DNA from: Fusarium oxysporum f. sp. lycopersici 4287
Lineage: Eukaryota; Ascomycota; Sordariomycetes; Hypocreales; Nectriaceae
Assembly (NCBI RefSeq): GCF_000149955.1
Contig: NC_030990.1
Span: forward strand, 1,426,001 to 1,490,000
DNA: 64,000 bases
Direction of reading: 5' to 3'
In this document: positions 34,174-46,900 of the stretch, in pieces
Position numbering within the stretch: position 1 is the stretch's first letter
Layout: every line of letters starts with the position of its first letter
Notes under the pieces: generated by a model
Databases searched by the model: none
Seen by the model: only the letters and a program-made list of their open reading frames with translations
Told to the model about the DNA's origin: nothing
Position numbers and translations under genes: made by a program

Positions 34174-34520
34174 GGCTGCTTGATATTGTGTGAAGCTTGG
34201 GAATTGAAGTTGCTGTTGTTTCCGTGGTTTTGCAGTGGTATTGTCGTCGTGGATCGTCCAGAAGCTGTGGATTCAAGGTATCGTTGGTGATATCTCTGCT
34301 GTTTGACAGACTCAAAAAAGTTATCGCACTGACAAGATTTTGCCATAGAAAGTTAGAAAGCGGTGGCGGGAGTGGGGCACTACCTTGGCTCCAGGTTCCG
34401 GCGCACAGACCATTCACTCGACGCGTCTCTATTCTCTCAGTCGCGTAGAGTGATTGATTGACATACCATTTCAGGCTTCACTTGTAGGATCAACGATTTC
34501 ACCGCAACAGCATACCCAAA
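34174..34520. promoter_or_regulatory. Compact divergent promoter FCF1 / RFC4
   Basis: 347 nt separate the two start codons, so the genes probably share one nucleosome-depleted promoter. No specific binding site is claimed. Confidence 0.55.
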
Positions 34521-35680
34521 ATGTCTTCCCAAAAACCCGAAGAGCGTGGCGAATCGTCGAACTCTGCCGCAAAGGCGGCCCTCAAAGCTTCTTCCAATGG
34601 AACCACAAATTATGAGCTTCCCTGGTATGCCCTTTATGCCCATTGAAGAATTGCTCACTGATTGTTCCTAGGGTGGAAAAGTATCGACCAGTGTTCCTTG
34701 ACGATGTCGTCGGCAACACAGAAACGATTGAAAGACTAAAGATCATTGCTAGAGAAGGCAACATGCCCCATGTAATCATCTCGGGTATGCCTGGTATTGG
34801 AAAGACCACCAGTGTTCTATGTCTGGCCCGGCAACTCTTAGGTGAATCGTACAAAGAAGCGGTCTTGGAGCTCAATGCCAGTGACGAGCGAGGTACTTGG
34901 ATCCCCTTATTTGAATGAATGAATTCACTGACACACCTAGGTATCGATGTTGTCCGAAACAGAATCAAGGGCTTTGCCCAAAAGAAGGTCACTCTACCTG
35001 CAGGGCGCCATAAACTTGTTATCCTCGATGAAGCCGACAGCATGACTTCGGGTGCTCAGCAAGCCCTTAGACGAACTATGGAGATCTACTCCAACACTAC
35101 ACGATTCGCTTTTGCCTGCAACCAGTCCAACAAGATCATCGAACCCCTCCAATCACGATGCGCCATCCTACGATACGCCAAGTTAACAGACGCTCAAGTC
35201 GTAAAGCGACTCATGCAAATTATTGAGGCGGAAAAGGTCGAATACAGTGATGATGGACTTGCAGCCTTGGTTTTCAGCGCCGAGGGAGATATGCGACAAG
35301 CCATCAACAACCTTCAATCTACCTTTGCCGGTTTTGGCTTCGTCTCGGGAGACAATGTCTTCAAGGTTGTTGACTCGCCTCATCCAATCAAGGTGCAGGC
35401 GATGCTAAAGGCTTGCTATGAAGGCAATGTTGATTCCGCACTGGAAACACTCCGAGAACTTTGGGATCTAGGTTATTCAAGCCACGACATTATCAGCACT
35501 ATGTTCAAGGTTACGAAAACAATCCCTACGTTGAGCGAACATGCAAAGCTGGAGTTTATCAAAGAGATTGGCTTTACACATATGAAGGTTCTTGAAGGTG
35601 TGCAGACACTACTCCAGCTCAGCGGATGCGTCGTTCGGCTATGCAAAATCAACATGGATCCTAAGCGATTTCGGGTATAG
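34521..35680 (+). CDS. RFC4: Replication factor C subunit (Rfc4-type small subunit)
   Basis: Predicted 354-aa AAA+ subunit of the clamp loader that opens PCNA and loads it at primer-template junctions; it also takes part in checkpoint clamp-loader variants. Exons 34521-34624, 34672-34892, 34941-35680. Visible: WVEKYRP (RFC box II), Walker [17 protein letters not shown], Walker [10 protein letters not shown], sensor [13 protein letters not shown], and the SRC arginine-finger motif ([10 protein letters not shown]). The order and spacing best match yeast Rfc4 / human RFC2, rather than Rfc2, Rfc3 or Rfc5; this assignment is from memory. Confidence 0.93.
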
Positions 35681-35901
35681 AATATGGAGATGAATCTAGG
35701 CATGGGTGCATCATTGGCGTTGGAGTTGGTATTCGACTGAGAAAGCGAAGGAAAGATGCTAAAGCAATGTGATTTACACAGACGACTCCATGGTCATCTC
35801 TAATGTGACATATGTACGCCGTTATACCCCAAGAAGTTACAGTCAAGACTTTTCAGTGAGAGATTGAGATCATAGGGACTCTGTTTCCGCGCCAGAGGCG
35901 A

Positions 35902-36280
35902 TCACTTGCCATCACCTTTGATGAATTCTTCCTCATATCGTTCCCATTTAGCCCTGTCTCCCATCAACCGCCGCTGCATTCTCACTCGGTGCTCGTATGC
36001 TCTGAGCCGTGAGTCTGCCTCGATCATGGCTCCAGGTACCATGCCACACATTTGTAAATACCTTGACAAGGTCAGTACCAGGACGGATCAGCTGTGAGAA
36101 TGAGCCCTACACTTTGAATTGAATCGTCATGGATCGATACAACGGCGACCAGATATATCCGGCAGCACCCAACACTGCGGCACCTATTCCCCACTTGACT
36201 GCACCTGCAACACCTCCTCTGGCAGCCTCCCAAGCAGCATCATTGGCCTCGTCGCTCTGCATAGCATCGTGAGCACGCAT
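35902..36280 (-). CDS. Small conserved-looking membrane protein, 109 aa
   Basis: Two exons, 36280-36111 and 36061-35902, separated by a 49-nt phase-2 intron (GTAGGG...CAAG). The join gives a continuous protein: an acidic N-terminus (MRAHDAMQSDEANDAAWEAA), one hydrophobic helix rich in Gly/Ala (AVKWGIGAAVLGAAGYIWSP, residues about 29-48), a short amphipathic part with two Met residues, and a basic C-terminal helix (RLRAYEHRVRMQRRL). The layout suggests a small organelle, possibly mitochondrial inner-membrane, protein. I recall similar fungal proteins but not a secure name or function. It converges with RFC4 and diverges from the derlin gene. Confidence 0.75.
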
Positions 36281-36848
36281 GATGATGGTTTGACCTTATC
36301 TTTGTGATGTTGATGCTTCCAGGCCCCAGGTTTCTAGGCTCCGTAGATCGTATGGCTCTAGAACCAATTGAACAGTGAATATAATAAAAAGTTTTCCAGC
36401 AACATCAGACGATATGTTCGTGAGCTTGAGAATCCCGAGCCCGGTCACTTCCGCTTCCATGACACACACTTCACCAAGTGTGGCGCGAGCTCCTACTAGC
36501 CACACCTAGGGCCTCAAATCTCGGCGGAATGTCGGCCCTGATTTGGCGCCCCGCTATAGCGGATTGCGCATTTATTAGAATTTTCTTAAGCTGTCATCTT
36601 CTTTCCTTCCATACTCTTCCAAGGGCAAAGAATCTCGGAAACAAAGATGACACGCAAGCAATAACCATGAGTCCCCGGTTGCCTGGTTTTGCGAAGTCCC
36701 ACGTTTCTTCTCTTTCTACATAACACATCAGCTGAACCTTCACTTGTTTTCTTTTTCTCTCTTGTGCAGAAAAAGTACTCTTAACTCAGCTATCATTGAC
36801 CTGCTACAACCACTGTCGCATTTGTCGCATTGAGCAAAGTTGCCCACC
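36281..36848. promoter_or_regulatory. Divergent promoter region (small membrane protein / derlin)
   Basis: 568 nt between divergent starts. The derlin-proximal part contains CTTTTTCTCTCTTG-like pyrimidine runs. No specific site claimed. Confidence 0.45.
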
Positions 36849-38027
36849 ATGGCTGACAATGTGATGGCCGCCTACTGGGCCCTGCCACCCGTTTCTCGGT
36901 AAGTCACTCATGTTCATTCGTGCTCTCGATAGCACTCGCTAACTGTGTCACAGGAACCTGATTACTGCTACAGTGTTGACCTCCATTGGTTGCATCGTCG
37001 GGTTATTACCAGCCATGCGTCTGATATATCACCCATCCTATCTTTGGATGTTTCCACCTCAAATCTGGCGACTCGTAACATGTTTCTTAATCGAAATGCA
37101 GCCGATCAACTTGCTCTTCAACTCGTTCTTCCTGTATCGCTATAGCGTTCAGTTGGAGATGGGAAACCCACGTTTCCCACGCAAGGTCGATCTTGTGTTC
37201 TACATATTATTTGTCTGCACCGTAATTCTGGTAAGCCTGCGTCTACACACTCGTGCTTTGCTACTCTCCCATGTGTTCCTTTCAAAACCCCCCTCATATA
37301 TCTGCCCGGATAGTGCTTTGCCTCTTCAGCTATCACGGTTCCTGGAAATGAGGAAGATCACCCCTGCACTTCGGATCACCCATCATTCGCATTTCCGGGT
37401 TGGTTTGCGGTGCAGGCATGGTGGGATGTCTATATGGATGGCTCGTGTGATCCTCAATTCACTCGAGTGGTTTTTTAGCTCCCTACATTTTTATATCATA
37501 GCAATAAAACATCAAATATCCCAAACACGTACCCGTATGTCATGTGCCTGTACTGAGGTTAACGACGTCGCTAGATGATCGACTACCTTGCCGGCCTGAC
37601 GAGCTTCATGTACATGAACGGCCTCATTCTTGCCATGGTTTACACCACTACCCAAGACCAGCGTGGCCAGAAGACACAGTATCTCGTTCTTACCATTCCC
37701 GCACAGGCTCTGCCTATCTGCATGATTGTTGTTACTGCGCTCATGGCAGGACCGCAGAAGGCATTGGTCGAAATTGAGGGTCTTCTCGCTGCCCATTTAT
37801 TCGATTTTCTCACTAGAATTTGGCCTGAGTTCGGGAACGGTCCTCGGCTTTTGAGAACTCCTGCCTGGCTCGAGCGTCTTGTGCAGACACCAAGAGTCAC
37901 TGCCAGAGGTTTTGGTACCGCCGTTCGACCTGGCAACACCCCGTCTTCTGGACGTAGCACTGGTGTCAACACAGGCCCTTTGCCAGATTCGTGGCGGTCT
38001 CGTGGCCCAGGCCAGCGACTGGGCTGA
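36849..38027 (+). CDS. DER1: Derlin (Der1-like ERAD membrane protein)
   Basis: Predicted 259-aa polytopic ER membrane protein. Derlins are rhomboid pseudoproteases that help pull misfolded proteins out of the ER for degradation. Exons 36849-36898, 36954-37230, 37575-38027. Marks: AAYWALPPVSR at the N-terminus, YHPSYLWMFPPQIWRLVTCF (derlin LoopI/TM2), NLLFNSFFLYRYSVQLE, then YMNGLILAMVYTTTQDQRGQ and AAHLFDFLTRIWPEFG. The C-terminal tail is Gly/Ser/Arg-rich. The second intron is 344 nt, about five times the usual size here, and the exon 2 frame stays open right through it. I splice it because the product then aligns with derlins without a gap. Confidence 0.9.
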
Positions 38028-38247
38028 AACATGCTCGTCTACAATGGCCACTTGCAGTGTACACATTAAAATAAAAGAATGTTTATCGCTATGAACTCCT
38101 GGACCCCACCATTTGTACCGTATCGATCTAGAGCGTACCGTGCCAGGATATATTAACCAAACAACTCCAGGCTTAAACCAATTGACATTTCCGTAAAACC
38201 ACTGCCCGTAACTATCGTTCAACCGTGACATGAACACATAGGATATC

Positions 38248-40010
38248 TCAACCATAAACGCGACTGTTCCCGCTCAGCATAGGCGACTTATTTGCCTCTC
38301 TCCTCTTCAGATATTCGTCACTGAATCCCACAGGAACCTCATTTGCGAGGATCGTACCCCCTCCTAAAGGTCGATCCTGGAACCGAGGATCAAGGACAGC
38401 CAGAGGCTTGGAGATTCTCATTTCGCGACAGGGGTCAGGGTCGGCAGAGATCGGGGTCGCAGATACCAAGTTGACCTCTGGAGGGTTTTGTTTTCGGGGA
38501 ATAACAAGTTTATGAAGAGAGGGAAAAGTCAGAGAAGGGAGCCTTGGTCTAGGGGCTTGAGAGGCTACAGGCACTGGAACCGAAGCGACAAGTGGCTCAA
38601 GAAGGTCTTTCTGGCGAGCAGGTGACGGATTCCTGCTGGCATTCTGTGAACTTGTGCTGTTCGAAATGGCGTCACTAATACTGCCCCGATTGAGCCCAAA
38701 GTCGTCGGTGGCCTTGAGATAGGTCTGAAGGGCATAAGAGTCGGGAGCACTGGCTTTGCGGGTGTGTGTGGTAATGTGTGGTTCGGGAAGTTTGCTAACA
38801 ACCCGCGGAATGTATGCAGGATGTGTTGGTAGAGCACTGTTGGGACCGTTGCTTTTCGAATATGGCACGTAGTGATAGTTGACATTTCCAAGCCCATCTT
38901 CTCCATCGCACTCAAGTCCATCGTAGTACTGTGCATTAGACATTGTGCGTATATGTCCTCCGGTACGTGGATGATCATGGATAGGTGGCAGTGTTTGCTT
39001 CCTACCGTCGTGGAAGTAAGATGATTTTTGAATGCCATACATTGAACGGTCGTTCATTGGGGTATCTGGCGGTGGCGATGCAATCTTGATTGCTGTCCCT
39101 CGACGATTCCGGCTTCGTCGACAGTACATGAAGAGAAGCCAAGCAAGGCCAGCGGCACCCAGACCACACCCCACTGCGATGCCGACGATTGTGCCAGTAG
39201 TCATAGAGCCAACAGCAGCACCTCCGTCACCGGGAAGGGTCTTGTTGGTGCTAGGGTCGGTAATGTTGACGAGTGATGAGGCAAAGATGGTCCCGCTAAG
39301 ACCAATTATGTCACCCCTCTCTGGCTCCTGTATACAACCTGCCTTGAGAGCTACCAGAACTAAGAACCTGTTAGTAATCTGTTAAGATTGGAAGTGAAGC
39401 TGAGACAAACAATTCGCGAGGAACTTTTGGTTCGATGTTGATTGCAGGCAGCTGATGCACTCCTTGTAGCTGGGGCTCTTGATGATGGAATCCTCAGCCT
39501 TGCAATACTCGAACTGATTATCACTTGTTCTTTGAAGCAAGGATGTTTTCAAGGCATCCTCAAGCGATCCACATGAGCTTTCAATGTTACAGGGCGAGTT
39601 GATTGTCCCAGTCTTCGCCGCATCGGGATAAGAATAGAGGCAAACGTCAAATGCGTATCGTACATTATCTATGCCATGGAGTGTCAGCCGGGTACGTGGC
39701 TTGGAATTGTTTTCACTTATGACTTACAGAGGAACCAAAAAACGTCACTTTCTTCTCTCCATATATCTTCACTCTTCTGAAGACAATTGAGGCAGTTCTT
39801 GAATCTGATGCCATTTCCAGTTTCTGTGTACTCTCCGTCTTCGCATACAATATCTGAGGAATTCGTTCTCGCAGCACTGGCGTCGTTGAGAGTTGAGTTA
39901 GAGCCATCGGAACAGAGGGCCGCGCACTCAGAGTTGGGCGTTGCTCGAAGAGCAATGGTGGCAGGTGAGAGCAGCACCACGATACTGAAACTCCAGCGAG
40001 TTATATGCAT
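38248..40010 (-). CDS. Secreted-ectodomain 12-Cys single-pass membrane protein, paralogue A
   Basis: Predicted 550-aa type I surface protein. Exons 40010-39728, 39668-39411, 39359-38248. A signal peptide (MHITRWSFSIVVLLSPATIA) is followed by an ectodomain with 12 cysteines in the order NSEC, LC, IVC, NC, NC, VC, SPC, SC, YC, EC, SC, AGC, many potential N-glycosylation sites, and the conserved junctions FWFL-YNVRYAFD and FLAN-FLVALKAGC at the two splice sites (both phase 1). One membrane helix (TIVGIAVGCGLGAAGLAWLL) precedes a basic CRRSRNRRG stop-transfer and a cytoplasmic tail of about 290 residues rich in Ser/Pro. Related to 48915-50471 and 56448-57873. Function unknown; a surface sensor or wall-anchored protein is a guess. 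Confidence 0.82.
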
Positions 40011-43000
40011 GTCGAGAGCGTTGGTGTTTCGGTTGAAAGGAAGTTATGCTAGGACCGTCACAGTGGTCATGAGTCGTTCAAGGGCAAGAGCCAAGCATGA
40101 CAGGCGTCAGGTTGGTGCCAGCACAATATCCAATGCTTATGTTGACGTTGATGGGCGATTCCCAATCTTGATCAATCTTGGAACAAAAGAAAGCAATAAG
40201 CTTCTTAGTGGGATATTGGATGGAGTATCAGAAACACCACTGATCAAAACATGCGGGTGTCAAGACGATTTTATCGAGATAGAACCCAAAACTTTAAACA
40301 CCACCTGGTTGGAAGGATTGCAGGGATACTCGTAAGCAAGCACATTATCAAGTTCCTAGTTTCCTACTCCGGAGTAGATCTTTGTAATTATTTCAGATAT
40401 CATTGTTTCATAGGGCAGATAGTCGCCTGTCCACGACAAAGTCCAAAAATAGAATGACCAACGACCAGGATGAACGTCTACAGCCAATAGACTCCAGTAG
40501 TTCGAAGTTCAAATGCTTGGGGCTTTGCTCTACCAATCAGAGATCATGTAGAGACTTCTCAAGCGGCTGCAGACCTTTAATTGAGCCAGGGTTGGGAGGC
40601 TCTTGATAGGCTGGTAAGCAAATCATGGCGCGCTGAATGGCTTTGTAGACGCCGGCCCTTTGTGCGGCCAGTAGTCCCTAGCCGATGCTTGGCCAAGGTA
40701 GGTAGCCAAAACAGAGGAGGGCCATGAAATCGTTCGTTAAGCTTGTAGACTGCGGGGATAGTACAAGCACATGCATTATTGTATTAGAGATTAGCAGTTT
40801 GCGAGAGAAGGGGAAATTCGGCTTGAAACTGGAGTCCAAACGCCTGAGCTTATGGATCCCATAATCAGTGATTCTAGCTAACCTGAACTCTTAGTGTTGA
40901 TGCGCGCATCTACTGCTCCGGCGTTCCGCGTTAGTTATCTCGACCTAGAGTAGTATTGGATTAGTGGGAAATTAAGCGCTTAATTGCCGCGCATGCGCTG
41001 GAGACTGGTTCTAAGATCAGCATTTCCTTGCTCGCGTGGCTCGAATTAGTACCGCTAACCATCTAGTGTCGCTTGCTGACAATGTGCTGTGACTGTGATA
41101 GAGGCTGCATGACATTCAGTGTGTGTGTGTGGATATCTACAATATCCGCGATTGGTTAGAAAACAGGTGGTTGCATAGAGGACTGAAATATCAGTTTCTC
41201 CTTCTCTAAATGAGTGACTTTGAGCTCTGCGGCAAGGTCAGAGGAAACATTATGAGGGGCTTGTGTAAAGCAGGCGTAAGATCCCGCCGTCTTATATAAT
41301 ATGCTGGTGCCCCGAAATTTAAGAGAATGTACCTTTCCTGTCCGAGATTGTGAGACTGTATCCAACTTTTGACTTTCTGCTCGAGTGCTGAGTGCTGAGC
41401 GTTGTTACTCGCATAATGGCCAGACCGCAAAGATGTTACTGGTATTCGAGCCAACGACTGATACTCCGTAAGGTGGTCGCGGGGCTGCTCGAGTTTGTTG
41501 CTCACTTCTCTTCCCCTACAGCTCATCTCGATGTACGTAATAAATATTGACAAAACCCGGTCTAGTACATTGATATGTTTTGGATGTTTGGGGAAGGTCG
41601 CGGCTGTGATTCTAGACGTTTTAGAATATTAACTTTACAGTTATTCGGGAAGAAGCCGCGTTATCTGTGTTTCCCACCGTGGCACAGGAAACACATCTCT
41701 CCTCCCACACTTATGACGAATTTCTAAAACCAGTACAATTCTGGAAGACTGTGTTGGAATATTAAAACCGAGCACTAACAAGAGAGTTGATATCGTCAGC
41801 CAAAGACAAATAGGCAAGAAAGGGTGGTACCTTTCCATGCTGCATGCGACTTTGCTTCGAGGCTATCCATAACCATAACCTACACAATAGGTAGGTAGTT
41901 TTAGATAGAATACAGTGCCTTGTTTTCTAGGAATTTCTTGTCCATTTCTAACGCCTCTGTAAACAATGATTTCTTCCATCCGCATTTATATCAATTGATA
42001 GTCTAACCTGAAGGGGACGCTTCGTCAACCGAAACATTATATGAAGAAGTGAACGATTCCCGCTTTCCGAAAGAGACATAAGAATATTAGTAGGATTCTG
42101 AAGAAACAGTTGGACTCAGATTAACAAAGACATATATGTTTCAGGTCAGGCTCTTGATCGAGATATGAATGGCCTCAAGCGCAAGCGCTGGCCGACACCC
42201 CAGCCTCCATTCCTGCCTCACCGTTATGACCTGATCACATGGGCTAGGTCTTGAGCATGTTCTCTGGCTTGGTGACCAGTAGGGGCTTCGGGGACAACCA
42301 ACGCTCAGTAATTGCCACTTGTAAAGCTGAAAATCCCACCTAGCAGATGCATGAGGACCCAGCAGCATCAGTGTCATATCTTCCCTTATTGGGCTAGTCG
42401 ACCCCGTTAGTCCGCAGCCTGCGAATAAAACGCTGACATTTCGCGCCTTGAACCGAAATACCGGAAACCAATGAGCTCCGAGACACCTGTTAACACATGG
42501 TTGGCGTGTAGTGGCGCGAATATATGAAGAAACTGTGCCTCCAAAGATCAACAAAATGACATATCCGGAGCAAGGAACCTTGAGAAGCTCTGAATGTGCC
42601 TTGTATCACCAGCTTCGAAACGAAACAGAAGGTATAAATCCCATGTCTTTGTAACGCACGGGGTTTATGTTTCGTCATCTAAGATTTTTCATTTCCAACT
42701 ATTCGATGTGCGCAGTCTGCCAAACCACATGTGTACTGGACGTTATCTTGTGGTGTCCATGAAGTGGTTTGATTTCACAATGTTGAAGTGGTCTTTGGAA
42801 TGTAGCTCAGAATGTACGGGATTTCAAAACAATGACTCGGCACTGAAGTTCGCTGACCGCTGTTATAATATGTAATAAAGTTGATGTGCTAAGAAGTCAT
42901 ATGCAAAGCTTCTACTTTGTGCGCATCTCGATACTGAAGGCACCCAACTAAAACGTCATGGTTGTGATGAATGTGGGGAATACAGGGGAAAGAAAGCGGG

Positions 43001-43911
43001 CTGTCAACATGTATGCACTTTGTAGGCGTGGGAGCAGTAGGCTAAGACTTAAGCTCGCGTGAGGACGAGAGGAAAGATGACATCGGGTTACACTTGAACC
43101 TGAAATTCGTAGGGGATATTGTTCTCGTCGCTATCACAAGCGTCTATTCAGCTACAACTCTCGCCTGATTTATTTGTAAGGCGCTTGGGTGGGCTCGAAG
43201 AAGCCCGGTTTGCGGTGTGCGGGTCCTCCCTGGATAAGGCCCATGATGGAGTCTTAGGGGCTGTCACAGTTGCTCTCAGTGGCCAGTTCTAGTGGAAGAA
43301 AACGTTGAAGCCAGGATCATCACGAACAGGGATACCGGAAGAGGAGTCTGGAGGGTTCTTAATCCATGTCATGGTCAATCCAAGGCGTCTAATGAGTGGT
43401 TCTGATTGGAAGCGAGCCAACATAGGCGCATCCGGCCTTTCCCTTCCAGCTTTAGCAGCCAGTTGTACCCTTGCTTCCCATTGTCCTGCCGTTTATCCAT
43501 CATCGCATCACTTCAAGCTGATGACCACAAAGCTGTCAACCAACAGCCCAACACTACGTACCTACTTAATATTAGTTCTACCAATAACGAATACAGGGGC
43601 ATGCCAGCCTCCGAGCATCAGTCTCATATATCGCTTTGGCCCCCGCGGTCTATGCTTAACTGGGTGTCCTCCGCTTTTAGTGTCGTGAGATCGTTTTCGC
43701 ATCTTCTCTGTTTCCCATTCACCTTCTCCGACCTGATCGCCTCTGATGTTTTGTTATTGATTTGAACCGCGTGTTTGAGCCTTATTGTTTTTATACTTTT
43801 TTTTACTGTTGCAAAGGAAGTTGAGCTCGTTGGAGTCTCCCTTTTGATCACCACAAGCGTCGTCAGGCTGAGGCGTGTTGCAGCTGCGGGGTTCGATCAA
43901 TTGTCGCGGAT
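40011..43911. other. Gene-poor region between divergent genes
   Basis: 3.9 kb. Short open frames on both strands (for example minus 42141-42554) lack coding character or motifs. A (GT)6 tract lies at 41119-41130. The outer ends are the promoters of paralogue A and of the amidase gene. Nothing else supported. Confidence 0.45.
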
Positions 43912-46900
43912 ATGAGAATCGGTTGCTTGCAATTTGCGCCCCAGGTGGGAGACGTCGACAACAACCTAAATCGTGCGGATGCCGTTTTGTCAAGAGCGAA
44001 TCCTGACGATCTAGATGTCTTGGTTCTGCCCGAGCTGGCTTTCTCTGGTAATTTCCCTCATGGATGAAGAAGTTGATCAAGGACTCCAGCTGTTCTTAAC
44101 CAACCCCTTCTTCTTCTGCCACTCTATTAAGAAGCATATTTAACTATTAGATGCTAATACTTAGAGAAGGGTATAACTTCAAGTCACTGCAAGATATCAC
44201 TCCCTTTCTCGAACCTTCAGGCTCCGGCATAACATCTCTTTGGGCAAGGACAATCGCTCTCAAGTATAACTGCACCGTCACTGTTGGCTACCCCGAGAAA
44301 GTCGATGTCTCACCGAAATGGCCAACGGGCCCAGAATACTACAACTCGGTCATTGTTGTCAATGGTGATGGTGAAACAATAGCCAACTACCGAAAATCCT
44401 TTTTGTACCACACCGATGAGACATGGGCCTTGGAAGGAGGCCGGGGGTTTTATGACGGCTTTATTCCTGGACTGGGAAACACCTCAATAGGTATCTGTAG
44501 GTATACCTTAATCTCTTGACATAGTCTTTACTGACAGCTTTCTTCATAGGCATGGACCTCAAGTACGTGGCGAAAGACTCAATTTCGTAAACAAATTACT
44601 GACCCTTGTAATAGTCCATACAAGTATGAAGCACCGTGGCACGCTTTCGAGTTCGCACATCATATTCTTGAAGTCGAGTCAAATCTGGTGATTGTTTCTA
44701 TGGCTTGGATGACCCGAGACGACCCTCGACGGTTCACACGCATGCCAAACGAACCGGACATGGAAACACTGACTTACTGGGTTACTCGATTGGAACCCCT
44801 CATTCGTGCTGAGTCCCAAGAAGAGATCATAGTCATCTTCTGCAATCGTTGTGGCAACGAAGAAGAAGTTCTCTACGCCGGGACAAGCGCAGTGATCGGT
44901 ATACATGATGGCGAGGTCAAGGTTTACGGCCTCTTAGGGCGCGGAGAAAAGGAACTCTTGGTCGTCGACACCAACAACTCGCCATACGCAAAACTCGTGT
45001 ATCGGCCAGATGCCAAGGGTTCCGGTATGGAGGCACCTGGTCATCTCGAGCAATCGGGCGGACTGAAGGAAAACATGAAAAATGGGCCGGCTCACAAATC
45101 AAACAAGCCCACCGAGGACCAGCAAAGCAATTCCAACAACGGGTCGTCTAATGAGAGGGAAACATCTCAAACCCTTACCGCGTCCCTTCCACCACCTCCC
45201 CAATTTCCAGATGATTTTGTTCACGATCGTCCAAGGGCCTCATCGAAAAAGCGATACCCGCCAGCAATCACCATTCCAAGAGAGCCCGATCTGGTCAAGA
45301 GCAACTCAGCGAGGTCCCCAGGAACAGATAGTCTCAACATTCCAACGCCGTCAGCCCCCAGCCCAACTCCTATGGCAATCAGGCCTCGACTGATTATTCC
45401 CGAATCACCCCCGATCCTGCCGCACCAGTACCCTCCAGATCACCCCATCAGTGCTGCATCGCTAAGATCAGAGAGGTCAATTCGTTCCATGAAATCCGAA
45501 CAGTCTGAGGCTTCTACGAGGACCATTCGCACAAACCCTCGACCTCCTGAAGAAAGCACTCCTTACCCGGACAGTGGCGCCCCTTTGAGTGGCTACCCAG
45601 AAAACTTCTTCTCTTCCGAGAAGTTGATATATGGAGGCGACGTTACGATCCACAGCGCTGGACCGTTCAGCCCAAATACCCCGTTCGAAGACATTTCTCC
45701 TGTCTCACCGGAGCAGTTTTATTGGTCTCGTAATGATAATCTCATGCAAACTCCCTTAGGGGTCGGTGGATGGGCGCCGGGGACACCTATTGGGAGGAAA
45801 CCTGAACCATTCCCTTGGCCAGCTATCACTGGGAATGCGCACACCCCTAACCGCAGTACTGCCAGAGATCGAGTAAAGGAGAATGCGACCCCCATAGATC
45901 CTCGCCATCTCCAGTCGCAGTCCCCTCAGTCTAACTCATCATCAAATCGGACAACCAGAACCAGTAAATCAGCACGCTCGGCGTCTGTCAACTCTAAGGG
46001 AGTAGCACAACCGACGGAAACAGAAGACAGGTCTTTGGCACGACCATCGTCTCCGAAATCCCGCAATGCTAGTCGTTCGAGAATGCATGAAAGGTCTGGA
46101 TCATCTCTGGGTGATCGGGGAACCAATGCAGCTATTTCATTGCATCTGGAGGGCATATCTTTCCGAGCTGAATCAGCGAGTAGAACGCGGGCAGGCTCTG
46201 CAGCAGGCACTCCTGTTGGCGAGCGCGTTCAGTCTCCTCCCTCCAGAACTAGCAGTCGTCCCAGAACGATTGACACACCCGACCCTCAACGTGAAAAACA
46301 CATGATTCGCATTGCTGCCAGTCCCAGCATCCTCGAGGACGAGCACAGGAACCACTACCAGTCCTTGTCCACAGCAGCACATCACCAGCGTAGCAACTCG
46401 TTCGCTACGAACAGGGCTCGTGTCGCTGACAACGATCGGGTTGGTACACCTGAGTCGAAGATCAACAAGGTTCGCCCTGCTTCACGCGCAGCTAGTCGAG
46501 GACGAACACCTGGACCGAAAGTTTCACCCACCAATGGAACCACTAATGCTGTATTTCCGACCACTGAACGAGCATCATCAGCAGATTCCACGCGAAATGA
46601 CAGACTGCACCGTCGAATCCATAGACATGCATCTGGTAGTCGACAGACTGACAGGACTTCGTCTGCCCAGACTGGGCGGCGTCGATCTAGTGATGCTGTC
46701 CCTGTTGAGTTTGAACGTGTTGAAGCAATTCTTTGTCCCAACTGCCCTGTTCATGGCCGAAGGTCGACTGCTGATGGAACTGTGAATGGTGACAATACTT
46801 TGCCACCGCCTCATTCACCTCCAAAGTCATCTCCTGCACAAAGACCAGCTTCCAGTGCTGGTGCCCCGCAGCATCTGGAACCAGAGCCAGCTGCACCTCG

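Noticed and set aside
36973..37578. 201-codon plus-strand frame
   Set aside because: It is derlin exon 2 read straight through its intron; the downstream part has no similarity and splicing gives a gap-free derlin.
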